A stretch of DNA of 11,267 nt, taken from positions 1 through 11,267 of the forward strand of contig JBBPYC010000046.1 of NCBI GenBank assembly GCA_038200275.1, in the 5' to 3' direction. This stretch comes from JBBPYC01 sp038200275 (GTDB taxonomy: Bacteria; Pseudomonadota; Gammaproteobacteria; Burkholderiales; Burkholderiaceae_C). The position numbers and the translations under genes are program-made. Positions 1 to 6,634 of this stretch are shown here, one piece after another. Positions within the stretch are counted from its first letter, which is position 1. Every line of letters starts with the position of its first letter. A model generated the notes under the pieces. It was not told where the DNA came from and made no database searches. It worked only from the letters and a program-made list of their open reading frames with translations.

Positions 1-132
1 AAGCGCAACCAGATCGAGCGTCTCTTCAGGCGGCTGAAAGCCTGGCGGCGGGTGTTCACTCGCTACGACAAGCTGGATGTGATGTTTGCCGGCTTCATCA
101 CCATCGCGCTCATTGCAGAAGCGCTCAGATAG
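1..132 (+). pseudogene. IS5-family transposase, C-terminal end (5' part outside window)
   Basis: Reading frame 1 is open from the first base to a TAG stop at 130-132 and gives 43 residues. They contain the pattern typical of the C-terminus of IS5-family DDE transposases: R-N-x-I-E-R-x-F-x-R-L-K-x-W-R-R, then T-R-Y-D-K and a hydrophobic A-G-F-I-T-I-A tail. The E of the I-E-R-x-F segment corresponds to the catalytic Glu of the DDE triad in this family. The start lies upstream of the window, so whether the element is intact cannot be judged. The element ends within about a dozen bases after the stop and lies in a Baeyer-Villiger monooxygenase gene. Family assignment is confident; the subgroup is not. 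Confidence 0.85.
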
Positions 133-146
133 TGTTAACACGACCT
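1..146 (+). mobile_element. IS5-family insertion sequence, 3' end
   Basis: The transposase stop (130-132) is followed by a short tail, TGTTAACACGAC, and then CTAG at 145-148, where recognisable monooxygenase coding sequence begins on the other strand. IS5-family elements commonly insert at YTAR/TNA sites and duplicate 2-4 bases, so CTAG fits as the target junction. The monooxygenase frame reaches a conserved Leu-Arg and would next need a Tyr (TAC or TAT). The TA of the target site therefore probably comes from that Tyr codon. The exact boundary (about 144-147) is inferred, because the left end of the element is outside the window. Confidence 0.65.
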
Positions 147-147
147 A

Positions 148-438
148 GCGCAGCAGTTCAGGCTGCGAGGCATATTGCTCGGTCCAGTGCCACGTCTACT
201 GCAGCGCCTCGTCGAAGCTGAACGAGTACTCCATGCTCTGGATGTCCACGCGCGCGCCGGGATAGCGGTTGTGCCACCAGGTGCCGCCGACGGCCGGAGC
301 GGCTTCGATCACGAGTGCGGAACGACCCTGTTGGCGCGCCTTGTGCAGCATGTACAGGCCGGCGAAACCGGCGCCGGTGATCAGCAGATCCAGCGGTTCG
401 GCGCGGCTCGTGCCGGTACCGGCAGGCACGGCGCTCAC
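148..438 (-). pseudogene. Baeyer-Villiger flavin monooxygenase, N-terminal remnant cut by IS
   Basis: Minus-strand sequence from a GTG at 438 encodes the start of a class B flavoprotein monooxygenase of the cyclohexanone monooxygenase type. It has a GxGxxG-like FAD motif (G-A-G-F-A-G) about 25 residues in, then G-G-T-W-x-x-N-x-Y-P-G-A-R-V-D and Y-S-F-S-F, all family hallmarks. A TAG at 196-198 replaces what is normally a Gln in the 'LQQ-x-W-x-W-x-E' stretch. Beyond it the same frame continues with recognisable residues (T-W-H-W-T-E-Q-Y, then Q-P-E-L-L-R) until the IS junction at 147. The gene is therefore broken twice, by a point nonsense change and by IS insertion. The start is placed at GTG 438, with GAGG a few bases upstream, because an ATG at 519 would lie inside the P450 gene. 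It was the last gene of the operon, eight bases after the P450 stop. The normal enzyme inserts oxygen next to a ketone using NADPH and FAD; this copy cannot. Confidence 0.85.
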
Positions 439-445
439 CGCGGCC

Positions 446-1705
446 TCAGCCCGGAATGCGCACCGGCAGATGCGTGAACCCGCGCACAAAGGTAGAGCGC
501 ACGCGTTTGGGCTCGCCAACCACTTCGATCATGGTAAAGCGATTGAGGATTTCTTCCCACAGAATCCGGAGCTGCAGCTCGGCCAGCCGGTTGCCGACGC
601 AGCGGTGGATGCCGAAGCCGAACGCGAGGTGCTGGCGCGGCCGCGCGCGGTCGATGATGAACCGGTTCGCGTTTTCGATCGCGTCCTCGTCGCGGTTGCC
701 CGACAAGTACCACATCGCAATCTTGGCGCCCTTCTTGATCTGCTTGCCGGCGATTTCGCTGTCGGCGAGCGCGGTGCGGCGCATGTACGTGAGCGGCGTT
801 TGCCAGCGGATGATCTCGGGCACGAGGCTTTCAACCAGCGCCGGATTCGCGCGCAGCTTCTCGTACTGCTCGGGGTTGTCGTGCAGCGCGAGCAGGCCGC
901 CGCTCATCGAGTTGCGCGTGGTGTCGTTGCCGCCGACGATCAGCAGGATCAGGTTGCCCATGTACTCGCGCGGGCTCATCTCGCGCGTGGCCGCGCCGTG
1001 CGCGAGCATCGACACCAGATCGGCGCGCGGCGGTTCGTTCACGCGCTCGTTCCACAGCTGCGTGAAGTACGCGAGCATCTTGCCGAGTTCGGCCATGCGC
1101 ACTTCAGGCTCGGGCGCTTCCGGGTTGATGCTCTTGACCGCGGTCGAGATGTCGGACCAGTAGGTGAGCAGCTTGCGGTCTTCGAGCGGAAAGTCGAACA
1201 GCGTCGCGAGCATCAATGTCGTCAACTCAATGGACACCCGATCCACCCAGTCGAACGTTTCGTTGCGCGGCAGGCCGTCGAGCACCTTGCAGGTGCGTTC
1301 GCGGATCAGGTGCTCCATGTTGTTCAAGTTACTCGGCGCCACGATCGGCCCGACCGCCTTGCGCTGCTCGTCGTGCTTTGGCGGGTCCATCGCGATGAAC
1401 ATCTGCAACTGCTGCTCGCCGGGCGGAAACTCGGTCAGCGTGATGCCGCCGTGGGTCCAGTCGGACGAGTAGATGCCGGGGTGCGTATCCACCTCCATGA
1501 TGTCCTGATACTTCGTGACCGACCAGTAGTCGCCGAACAGCGGGCTGTGCGTAAGGTGCACCGGATCGTCGCGCCGCAGCCGCTCGAAGTAATGGCCGAC
1601 CGTGTCGTCGACGAAGAGCTGCGGCACGCCTGGGTCGATCGTTTCGATCGGCATCGAGAACGCGGCGGCGCGCGCCGCCTGCTGAATCGTCTGGGCTGTG
1701 TTCAT
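446..1705 (-). CDS. Cytochrome P450, CYP153 family (alkane/terpene hydroxylase)
   Basis: This 419-residue soluble P450 has the length usual for CYP153 enzymes (about 420). Those enzymes hydroxylate medium-chain alkanes, cycloalkanes and limonene-like terpenes at a terminal carbon, taking electrons from a ferredoxin. Visible motifs are I-V-G-G-N-D-T-T-R-N at about residues 256-265 (I-helix oxygen-binding site with the acid-Thr pair), E-I-I-R at 297-300 (ExxR) and F-G-F-G-I-H-R-C-V-G-N-R at 362-373, with Cys369 as haem ligand. The stretches M-F-I-A-M-D-P-P-K-H-D (102-112) and R-W-Q-T-P-L (300-305) are also typical of CYP153. There is no membrane anchor. The ATG at 1705 has GAGG about eight bases upstream, 34 bases after the ferredoxin stop, so enzyme and redox partner are co-transcribed. 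Substrate cannot be read from sequence; aliphatic or terpene hydroxylation is the family expectation. Confidence 0.95.
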   Translation of the reverse strand: MNTAQTIQQAARAAAFSMPIETIDPGVPQLFVDDTVGHYFERLRRDDPVHLTHSPLFGDYWSVTKYQDIMEVDTHPGIYSSDWTHGGITLTEFPPGEQQLQMFIAMDPPKHDEQRKAVGPIVAPSNLNNMEHLIRERTCKVLDGLPRNETFDWVDRVSIELTTLMLATLFDFPLEDRKLLTYWSDISTAVKSINPEAPEPEVRMAELGKMLAYFTQLWNERVNEPPRADLVSMLAHGAATREMSPREYMGNLILLIVGGNDTTRNSMSGGLLALHDNPEQYEKLRANPALVESLVPEIIRWQTPLTYMRRTALADSEIAGKQIKKGAKIAMWYLSGNRDEDAIENANRFIIDRARPRQHLAFGFGIHRCVGNRLAELQLRILWEEILNRFTMIEVVGEPKRVRSTFVRGFTHLPVRIPG

Positions 1706-1739
1706 GGCGAGCCTCTGGTTCGGATGAGTTCGTGGGGGC

Positions 1740-2060
1740 TCAATGCTGGCCTTCGGGCATTTCGACGACCAGGCCGTCGAGCGCGTTCGTCAGCGTGATC
1801 TGGCAGGCCAGACGCGAGCTGTCACGCAGTTCGGCCGCGAAGTTCAGCATCTCTTCCTCGTTGCTGTTGCGCTCGCCGACGCGATCGATCCAGGCCGGGT
1901 CGACGAACACATGACAGGTCGCGCAAGCGCACTGGCCGCCGCAGTCGCCGTCGATGCCGGGCACGTTGTTGTCGGTCGCCGCGCGCATCAGCGTGGTGCC
2001 CTCCGGCACCTCGACCTCGTGCGGCGTGCCGTTGAAAGCGATGAAGGTGACTCTTGTCAT
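1740..2060 (-). CDS. [2Fe-2S] ferredoxin, adrenodoxin/putidaredoxin type
   Basis: A 106-residue ferredoxin of the class that feeds electrons to bacterial P450s. The cluster ligands follow the C-x5-C-x2-C-x36-C pattern at Cys40, Cys46, Cys49 and Cys86, within D-C-G-G-Q-C-A-C-A-T-C-H and R-L-A-C-Q-I. Cys44 is an extra cysteine seen in many members. The fold's acidic region (E-E-E-M-L around 68-72) that docks reductase and P450 is present. The ATG at 2060 is chosen because it gives the standard family N-terminus and has GGGGA about eight bases upstream. The same frame stays open to an ATG at 2207, described separately. It lies directly upstream of the CYP153 gene and is almost certainly its partner. 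No ferredoxin reductase gene is present in the window, so a reductase must come from elsewhere. Confidence 0.93.
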   Translation of the reverse strand: MTRVTFIAFNGTPHEVEVPEGTTLMRAATDNNVPGIDGDCGGQCACATCHVFVDPAWIDRVGERNSNEEEMLNFAAELRDSSRLACQITLTNALDGLVVEMPEGQH

Positions 2061-2207
2061 GCTGGATTCCCCACGTCGGTTGCGAACGAATCTGATGGCC
2101 GGCATCAACCGATCGGCCGATGCGCAGCGCCGTAGCGAGAACCGGGCGCCGGCCGCGTCCGAATGATGCGTCTTGGTATTGCTGACTGTGTAGCTCTGAG
2201 TTGTCAT
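2061..2207 (-). other. Open leader before ferredoxin: possible gene remnant or N-terminal extension
   Basis: An ATG at 2207 has a good ribosome binding site (GGAGAG, about five bases upstream) and opens a 49-codon frame that runs without a stop into the ferredoxin ATG at 2060. The encoded peptide begins M-T-T-Q-S-Y-T-V-S-N and becomes Arg/Ala rich. It resembles no part of a ferredoxin and I do not recognise it. Three readings are possible: a translated leader coupling hydrolase and ferredoxin; the 5' stub of a deleted gene (for example a lost ferredoxin reductase) fused to ferredoxin; or a 155-residue ferredoxin with an extension. The second is attractive because a reductase is missing, but this is inference. 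Confidence 0.4.
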
Positions 2208-2230
2208 GGGCTCTCCGTGCGGGTGGCCGG

Positions 2231-3196
2231 TCACAACGTAACCAGAAAACCCAGCAGCAACGTGTTCACCGCCTCGGCGCGCTCGCGCTGAATCCAGTGT
2301 CCTGCGCGGTCGAGGATGTGGCAGCCGCGCAGACCCGGCAGCGTTTGCGCGAACTTGTCGACGGCCGCGCGCGCGGTCGGAAACCTGAGCACGTCGTCGC
2401 GCTCGCCGCCGATGAAAAGCGACGGCTGACGGACTGCGGCGCCGCGCCAGGCGGCCGTCAGTTCCCATGTTCGCCGCACCGCGCGATACCAGTTCAGTCC
2501 GCCGGAAAAGCCCGTGCGCTGGAACTCGGCGACCACGTAGTCCAGATCTACCTTGCTGATCCAGTCCGGCAGTTGTTCAGGGTCCTGCGTGTTGTGAAGA
2601 AAGCCCTTGCCCGGCGCCAGCATGCCGGCCACACCGCCCGTGCCGTCGCCGGACAGGCTGAACGTGATGCGCCGCATCGATGCGGCCACGTCGGCTTCGA
2701 GTTCGGCTTCGGCGACGCCCGGCGTCTGGAAATACTGCATATAGAAGTTCCGTATGCCACGCTGCTCGAGCGCGTTGAGCAGGTCCACGCGCCCCGGCGG
2801 CGAGTACGGCACGCTCAGGCCTGCGACCGCGCGGAACACATCAGGCCGCAGCAGCGCCGCATGCCACGCGACCGGCGCGCCCCAGTCATGGCCGACGATC
2901 ACGGCCTGCGTTTCGCCCAAAGCATGCACCAGCTCGGTCATGTCGCCGACGTGGTGCAGCATCGTGTACTGCGCGGGATCGGGCGGCGCATCGGTGCCGC
3001 CGTAGCCGCGCATGTCAGGCGCGACTGCGCGAAAACCAGCGCCGGCCAACGCTGCCAGCTGCGCGCGCCACGACACCCAGGATTCGGGAAAACCGTGGCA
3101 CAGCAGGACCAGCGGGCCATGGCCGTGCATCGCGATCCTCATGCGGATGCCGTTGACTTCGAGCGTTTCGAGTTTCGGTTCTTGCATGGCGATCAT
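2231..3196 (-). CDS. Alpha/beta hydrolase, epoxide hydrolase-like
   Basis: 321 residues, the usual size of soluble bacterial epoxide hydrolases. Visible are the oxyanion motif H-G-F-P at 34-37, D-M-R-G-Y-G-x-T-D at 61-69, and the nucleophile elbow V-G-H-D-W-G at 101-106 with Asp104. Candidate lid tyrosines lie in N-F-Y-M-Q-Y-F (150-156) and N-W-Y-R (Tyr237). A late Asp sits in G-E-R-D-D-V (264-269), and the catalytic His is in A-G-H-W-I-Q at His300. Asp nucleophile, HGFP and lid Tyr favour epoxide hydrolysis; a dehalogenase or C-C/ester hydrolase of the same fold is less likely. The start ATG at 3196 shares one base with the stop of the upstream FAD oxidoreductase (TGATG), indicating translational coupling; a second in-frame ATG lies three codons in. 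Its role would be to hydrate an epoxide or cleave an ester formed by the monooxygenases. Confidence 0.88.
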   Translation of the reverse strand: MIAMQEPKLETLEVNGIRMRIAMHGHGPLVLLCHGFPESWVSWRAQLAALAGAGFRAVAPDMRGYGGTDAPPDPAQYTMLHHVGDMTELVHALGETQAVIVGHDWGAPVAWHAALLRPDVFRAVAGLSVPYSPPGRVDLLNALEQRGIRNFYMQYFQTPGVAEAELEADVAASMRRITFSLSGDGTGGVAGMLAPGKGFLHNTQDPEQLPDWISKVDLDYVVAEFQRTGFSGGLNWYRAVRRTWELTAAWRGAAVRQPSLFIGGERDDVLRFPTARAAVDKFAQTLPGLRGCHILDRAGHWIQRERAEAVNTLLLGFLVTL

Positions 3197-4611
3197 CAGG
3201 CTGCGGTCGCGAGCAACACGGGCAGCCTGGCCGCCGCCGGCCCAGCCTGGGCACCGGCCGCATGCGCCAGGGCGAGCCGCTCGGTGTCATCGGGCTGCAC
3301 TCCGCGCATATAGATCGCGACCGCGTTCAAGCGGCATTGCATCAGCCACGCGGACAGCGCCGCATGCTGGCGCCAGCGCCCCATGTTGCGGATCGTCACG
3401 GCCCACATACGCAGCCAGTCGATCGGCCGCTCGGGACTCGGCACGATCGCGCACAGCGCGTTTTTTTCAATCGGTTCGACGACGTGGCTTTCGACCCACG
3501 CGACCACCGCGGCGCTGAACAGCGGCTGGCAGGTGCGCAGCATGAACAGATTGATGCGCTCGGCGTCGAACACCGGCAGCGGCGGCGGGATCACGATCGC
3601 GCTTGCGCTGCAGTCGATGTAGAGCGTGTCAAGCTTCGCCGCGACGCTGCCTCGGTCGAGCACAATCCGATCCGGCTCGATACGTCGCACGCGGCCGAGG
3701 CGCACGATGTCGGCGATGCGCCGAAACTGCGCAAGCTCGCCCTTCGACACGACGGCGCAGCGATAGGTGGTCGGCTCGACTGCCGGGTCGATGCGCAGCA
3801 GCAATTCGTGCCGTTCGAGCCGCGCGAACAGGTCAGGGATCGAGGACGCTTCGGCGATCGCTTCGAGCTGCGCTTTCGTGCTGCCCATGCTGCGCTCGAA
3901 GTTCTCGATACCCGGCTGAAAATTGGCGCGGTTCATCATCCAGCAGTCGCGCGGCATGATCCAGCGGATGTGCGCTGGCTCGATGCCGTTGTCGAGCAGC
4001 CAGAGGACCGCGTCCATGCCGGTCTTTCCCGATCCAACCACGGTGTAAGCGGCGTAACGGCGTTCCATGGTCGGCAGCGCGTTCAACGGCATGCAGGCCA
4101 CGCCTTCGGCCACCACGTATTTCGGCGCATGGGTCGATGGCACTTCGGTTCGCGCATGCGTCGCGTTCACGACTTTGTTGCGCACGCGGACTTGCTGGCG
4201 CTCGCCGCTAATGAGACAGCGGACCCGATGCGTGCCGTCGTCGGTCGTGCCGTATTCCGACCTCGGCAGCCAGCGCACGCGGCCCGACGGCAGAAAGCGC
4301 TGTTGCATCACCTGCTCGAAATAATCGAGCACATCCGCGCCCGAGGCCAAGCCGTAGTGGCCCGCGTTGACGCCGGTCGTGTCTTTTGCAACATCACCCA
4401 GTTCGCGCGACGCGACGCCGTACCACGCGGACTGCTGATGCAGCCGCACGAACGAATACGCATGATTCCAGTGGCCGCCGGGGCGAGGCTCGCGATCGAC
4501 CATCAGCACGCTTACGTCGGGCTGCTCGGTCAGCAGCGTATCCACGAACGCCATCGCGGTCGCGCCCGCGCCAATCACGAGGTAGTCCGTTTCCAGGGCG
4601 GCGGTGTTCAT
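3196..4611 (-). CDS. Uncharacterised FAD/NAD(P)-binding oxidoreductase
   Basis: 471 residues with two Rossmann dinucleotide sites. An N-terminal FAD motif follows a beta strand (V-I-G-A-G-A-T-A, residues 12-19), with P-G-G-H-W at 44-48. A second nucleotide-binding motif V-V-G-S-G-K-T-G-M-D lies at about 191-200. The arrangement resembles flavin monooxygenases and the pyridine nucleotide-disulfide reductase superfamily. However, the Baeyer-Villiger fingerprint (F-x-G-x-x-x-H-x-x-x-W) is not visible and there is no redox-active CxxC pair, so neither of those reactions should be assumed. The segment F-V-R-L-H-Q-Q-S-A-W-Y-G-V (54-66) looks like a family signature of an uncharacterised group. The start at 4611 overlaps the LigB stop by four bases (ATGA), with AAGGAAG upstream, and the gene overlaps the hydrolase by one base. 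Possible roles are oxidation of an operon intermediate, or service as a reductase; neither is proven. Confidence 0.85.
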   Translation of the reverse strand: MNTAALETDYLVIGAGATAMAFVDTLLTEQPDVSVLMVDREPRPGGHWNHAYSFVRLHQQSAWYGVASRELGDVAKDTTGVNAGHYGLASGADVLDYFEQVMQQRFLPSGRVRWLPRSEYGTTDDGTHRVRCLISGERQQVRVRNKVVNATHARTEVPSTHAPKYVVAEGVACMPLNALPTMERRYAAYTVVGSGKTGMDAVLWLLDNGIEPAHIRWIMPRDCWMMNRANFQPGIENFERSMGSTKAQLEAIAEASSIPDLFARLERHELLLRIDPAVEPTTYRCAVVSKGELAQFRRIADIVRLGRVRRIEPDRIVLDRGSVAAKLDTLYIDCSASAIVIPPPLPVFDAERINLFMLRTCQPLFSAAVVAWVESHVVEPIEKNALCAIVPSPERPIDWLRMWAVTIRNMGRWRQHAALSAWLMQCRLNAVAIYMRGVQPDDTERLALAHAAGAQAGPAAARLPVLLATAA

Positions 4612-5438
4612 ACGGGGCTTCTTCCTTCGGTCGAGCCGAAGATGTAGCTGGAGATGGCCGCGCCGCCGAAGAACGAGTCTTCATGATGGATGCGCGTGGC
4701 TGCGTCGCCTTCCGCGGCGCCGAGCGCCACCATCAAAGGCAGCAGATGTTCTTCACGCGGATGGGCGAGACGCGCCGCAGGCGCTTGATCCCAGGCAATG
4801 AGCTCTGTGCTGCGCTGCGCGGGATCGGTGCCGGCGAGGGTTCGAGCAAGCCATGCGTCGAATGCGGCCGATGGCTGCTTCGCCTGCGCGCCCATCATGC
4901 GCAGGTTGTGCCAGCTCAAGCCGCTGCCGATGATGAGCACGCCGACCTTGCGCAACGGCGCCAGCGCGCGGCCGGCCGCAAGATGCTGCCTGGGATCGAG
5001 CCCTGCCTTCAGCGACAGTTGCAGCAGCGGAACGTCGGCTTGCGGATACATCACCGCCATCGGCACGAATGCGCCGTGGTCGAAGCCGCGCCCGGCATCG
5101 AGCCGGGCGGCAATGCCCGCGGCTTCGAGCAGGCCGCGCACCCGCCCGGCCAGTTGCGGCGCACCGGGCGCTGGATACTGGACTCGGTACGTGTTCTCGG
5201 GAAAGTTGCTGTAGTCGTAGAGCATCGGCGGATTCGGATGCGCCATGACCGTGAACTCCGGCTCTTCCCAGTGCGCGGAGATCATCAGCACGGCTTTTGG
5301 CTTCACGCCGACTTGTTGCGGCAATTGTTGCAGCGAAGCCGCGAGCTTGTCGTGCGTAGCGCGCATCGGGCCATCGACCCAGGGCCACGGGCCGCCGCCG
5401 TGCGAGATGAAGAAGGTGGCAATGCTGAATGCGCTCAT
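4608..5438 (-). CDS. Class III extradiol ring-cleavage dioxygenase (LigB/DODA type)
   Basis: 276 residues, close to the usual 260-280 of the YgiD/4,5-DOPA dioxygenase family, which opens catecholic rings next to the diol using a non-haem metal. The expected metal-site and active-site segments are present in order: I-S-H-G-G-G-P (His13), S-A-H-W-E (His56), R-G-F-D-H-G-A-F (His121), G-S-G-L-S-W-H-N (His177) and E-E-H-L-L-P-L (His231). The gene overlaps the cupin stop by four bases (ATGA at 5435-5438) and overlaps the next gene the same way. A GGAG ribosome binding site before its ATG is buried in a small hairpin (separate entry), which suggests its translation depends on that of the cupin. Its substrate is probably a catechol, hydroquinone-like or DOPA-like compound; which one is not visible. 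Confidence 0.9.
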   Translation of the reverse strand: MSAFSIATFFISHGGGPWPWVDGPMRATHDKLAASLQQLPQQVGVKPKAVLMISAHWEEPEFTVMAHPNPPMLYDYSNFPENTYRVQYPAPGAPQLAGRVRGLLEAAGIAARLDAGRGFDHGAFVPMAVMYPQADVPLLQLSLKAGLDPRQHLAAGRALAPLRKVGVLIIGSGLSWHNLRMMGAQAKQPSAAFDAWLARTLAGTDPAQRSTELIAWDQAPAARLAHPREEHLLPLMVALGAAEGDAATRIHHEDSFFGGAAISSYIFGSTEGRSPV

Positions 5439-5899
5439 GGAGTCAGAAACTCCAGTCCGTATTTCTCCGCGATGGCCTTTGCCTGTTGCGAAGCCGGGCG
5501 CGTCGGACTGCCGGTGTCGAGTGCCGAGACCTCCGCGATCATCGCGTCGAAAATGCCGCCCGGCGAACTGATGATCAACTGGCGGCCGATCTCGGGGCCC
5601 AGGCTCCTGAATCCGTGCGGCGTGCCTCGGGGCACGAACACCGTGTCTCCGGGACCCAGCTTGAGCAGCTTGCCGTCCAAGTGGAACTCATAGTGCCCCT
5701 CGCAGATCATGAAGGTCTCGTCGTAGGTCGGGTGCCGGTGCAGTCCGGCGCCGGATTGCGGCGGTTCGATCGCCTCGCAGACGGTATAGGCGTTCCAGCC
5801 TGGACCGGCAGTGGTCTTGAAGGTCATCTTCATGCGACCGAGTTGGTAGGTCGTTCCTTCGCCGACAGCGAAGTGCCTTGGCTGCAGTGCGTCTTGCAT
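5435..5899 (-). CDS. Small single-domain cupin
   Basis: 154 residues from the ATG at 5899, chosen because GGAGAG lies about five bases upstream and the cupin fold starts soon after; an in-frame upstream ATG at 5977 would overlap the VOC gene. Cupin motif 1 is visible as G-L-H-R-H-P-T-Y-D-E-T-F with His54, His56 and Glu61. Motif 2 is P-G-D-T-V-F-V-P-R-G-T-P-H-G-F with His95. The metal-binding 3-His/1-Glu set is thus complete, so an enzymatic metal site is plausible (dioxygenase, isomerase or quercetinase-like); a binding or sensor role cannot be excluded. The C-terminal part is helical and Ala-rich. Overlap with the LigB-type dioxygenase suggests the two act on the same pathway. Confidence 0.87.
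   Translation of the reverse strand: MQDALQPRHFAVGEGTTYQLGRMKMTFKTTAGPGWNAYTVCEAIEPPQSGAGLHRHPTYDETFMICEGHYEFHLDGKLLKLGPGDTVFVPRGTPHGFRSLGPEIGRQLIISSPGGIFDAMIAEVSALDTGSPTRPASQQAKAIAEKYGLEFLTP
5438..5454 (-). promoter_or_regulatory. Hairpin over the LigB-type gene's ribosome binding site
   Basis: On the minus strand TGGAGT (5454-5449) pairs with ACTCCA (5443-5438), leaving a five-base loop. The 5' arm holds the GGAG ribosome binding site, and the 3' arm ends on the A of the start codon at 5438. The same bases are the last codons of the cupin gene, so a ribosome finishing the cupin would open the hairpin. This fits translational coupling of the two proteins. Confidence 0.5.
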
Positions 5900-5933
5900 G
5901 GCGCTCTCCGTTTCCTCACGGGTCGAGCAGGCA

Positions 5934-6548
5934 TCACTGGGTCGCTTCGGCAGGCTCGGCCAGCCGGGCCGAGGCACTGCGCACCGGCGACACCGGCTGG
6001 TGCACCTGACGAATCAGAAAATCCGACAGCTTCGCGCCGGCACGCACCTGCGCAAGCCAGTCTTCGGGGTCGTACTCGACGCCGATCGGGTTCTCGGCAA
6101 AGCCGGGGCCGGCCATGAAAGCGTTGGCTTCTTCGTTGTTCGGGTACACATCGACCTGAAACTCCATCTGGTTGCCGTCCGGATCTCCGTAGTACATCGA
6201 CACCGTGATGCCGTGGTGGATGCACCAGTAGGGCGCGATGCCCTCGGCCTTGAGCTGCAAGTAGTTGTCGAACAGCGCTTGCAGCGACGCATAGGTGTAG
6301 GCGACGTGATCGACGCCGACCAGGCCCTGTTTGCCGGAGGGTGGAGCGCCTTCGGCTTGCGGCATCAGCAGGTCCAGGTTGACGAACGCGAATCGGTGGT
6401 GCTCGTCGTCGTAAGTCAGAAAGGCGATCACCGGACCGCGGTGCTGGATACGGGCGTTGAACACGGTCCGATACCACGCAAGCATCTGCTCGAAACGGCG
6501 CGTGCGGTAGACGACATGAACGAACTTGGCAGGGCTGACGCGCGGCAT
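5934..6548 (-). CDS. VOC-family (type I extradiol dioxygenase-like) protein
   Basis: 204 residues of the vicinal oxygen chelate fold, with two beta-alpha-beta-beta-beta modules. Metal ligand candidates are His11 in K-F-V-H-V-V-Y, His81 in V-G-V-D-H-V-A-Y, and Glu129 in D-P-D-G-N-Q-M-E-F-Q-V-D. The last is the classical 'DPDGN-x-x-E' signature of catechol 2,3-dioxygenase and glyoxalase relatives. The length is shorter than two-domain catechol dioxygenases (about 300), so it resembles the one-domain, two-module type. The ATG at 6548 has AAGGAG seven bases upstream. Downstream, 34 bases separate it from the cupin start. It is likely a ring-cleaving or closely related metalloenzyme of the pathway; fosfomycin-resistance-like or lyase functions of the same fold are less likely in this setting. 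Confidence 0.87.
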   Translation of the reverse strand: MPRVSPAKFVHVVYRTRRFEQMLAWYRTVFNARIQHRGPVIAFLTYDDEHHRFAFVNLDLLMPQAEGAPPSGKQGLVGVDHVAYTYASLQALFDNYLQLKAEGIAPYWCIHHGITVSMYYGDPDGNQMEFQVDVYPNNEEANAFMAGPGFAENPIGVEYDPEDWLAQVRAGAKLSDFLIRQVHQPVSPVRSASARLAEPAEATQ

Positions 6549-6615
6549 GATTTCTCCTTTGCGCTGGATGAACGGAGCCGGAAAAGCCGTTGCGTGATCG
6601 CGCTTTCGCGAGGCT

Positions 6616-6634
6616 ACCCGGACGTTTTCCGGGT
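6616..6634 (-). terminator. Stem-loop at the DUF1330 stop, no T run
   Basis: ACCCGGA (6616-6622) pairs with TCCGGGT (6628-6634) with a five-base loop, beginning at the stop codon of the DUF1330 gene and lying before the VOC gene. No T run follows on the minus strand, so it is more likely an RNA processing or stability element, or a partial attenuator, than a full terminator. Confidence 0.35.

Noticed and set aside
438..519. ATG at 519 as start of the Baeyer-Villiger monooxygenase
   Set aside because: It would lie 74 bases inside the P450 gene and add a Cys/Arg-rich tail unlike the family; GTG 438 after the P450 stop fits better.
269..1798. Long plus-strand open frame of 509 codons opposite the P450
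   Set aside because: It is the antisense shadow of the CYP153 gene. Its Arg/Ala/His-rich product has no domain, while the minus strand shows complete P450 motifs. High GC keeps antisense frames open.
1740..2468. 242-residue version of the ferredoxin
   Set aside because: The extra N-terminal part overlaps the hydrolase gene on the same strand in another frame. The domain starts at the ATG at 2060, which has its own ribosome binding site.
2201..3313. Plus-strand frame of 370 codons opposite the hydrolase
   Set aside because: Antisense to an alpha/beta hydrolase with a full catalytic set; the product is low-complexity Arg/Ala/His and lacks a good ribosome binding site.
3262..5693. Large overlapping plus-strand frames opposite the FAD oxidoreductase and LigB-type gene
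   Set aside because: They overlap each other and run antisense to recognisable enzymes. Their composition is typical of GC-rich shadows.
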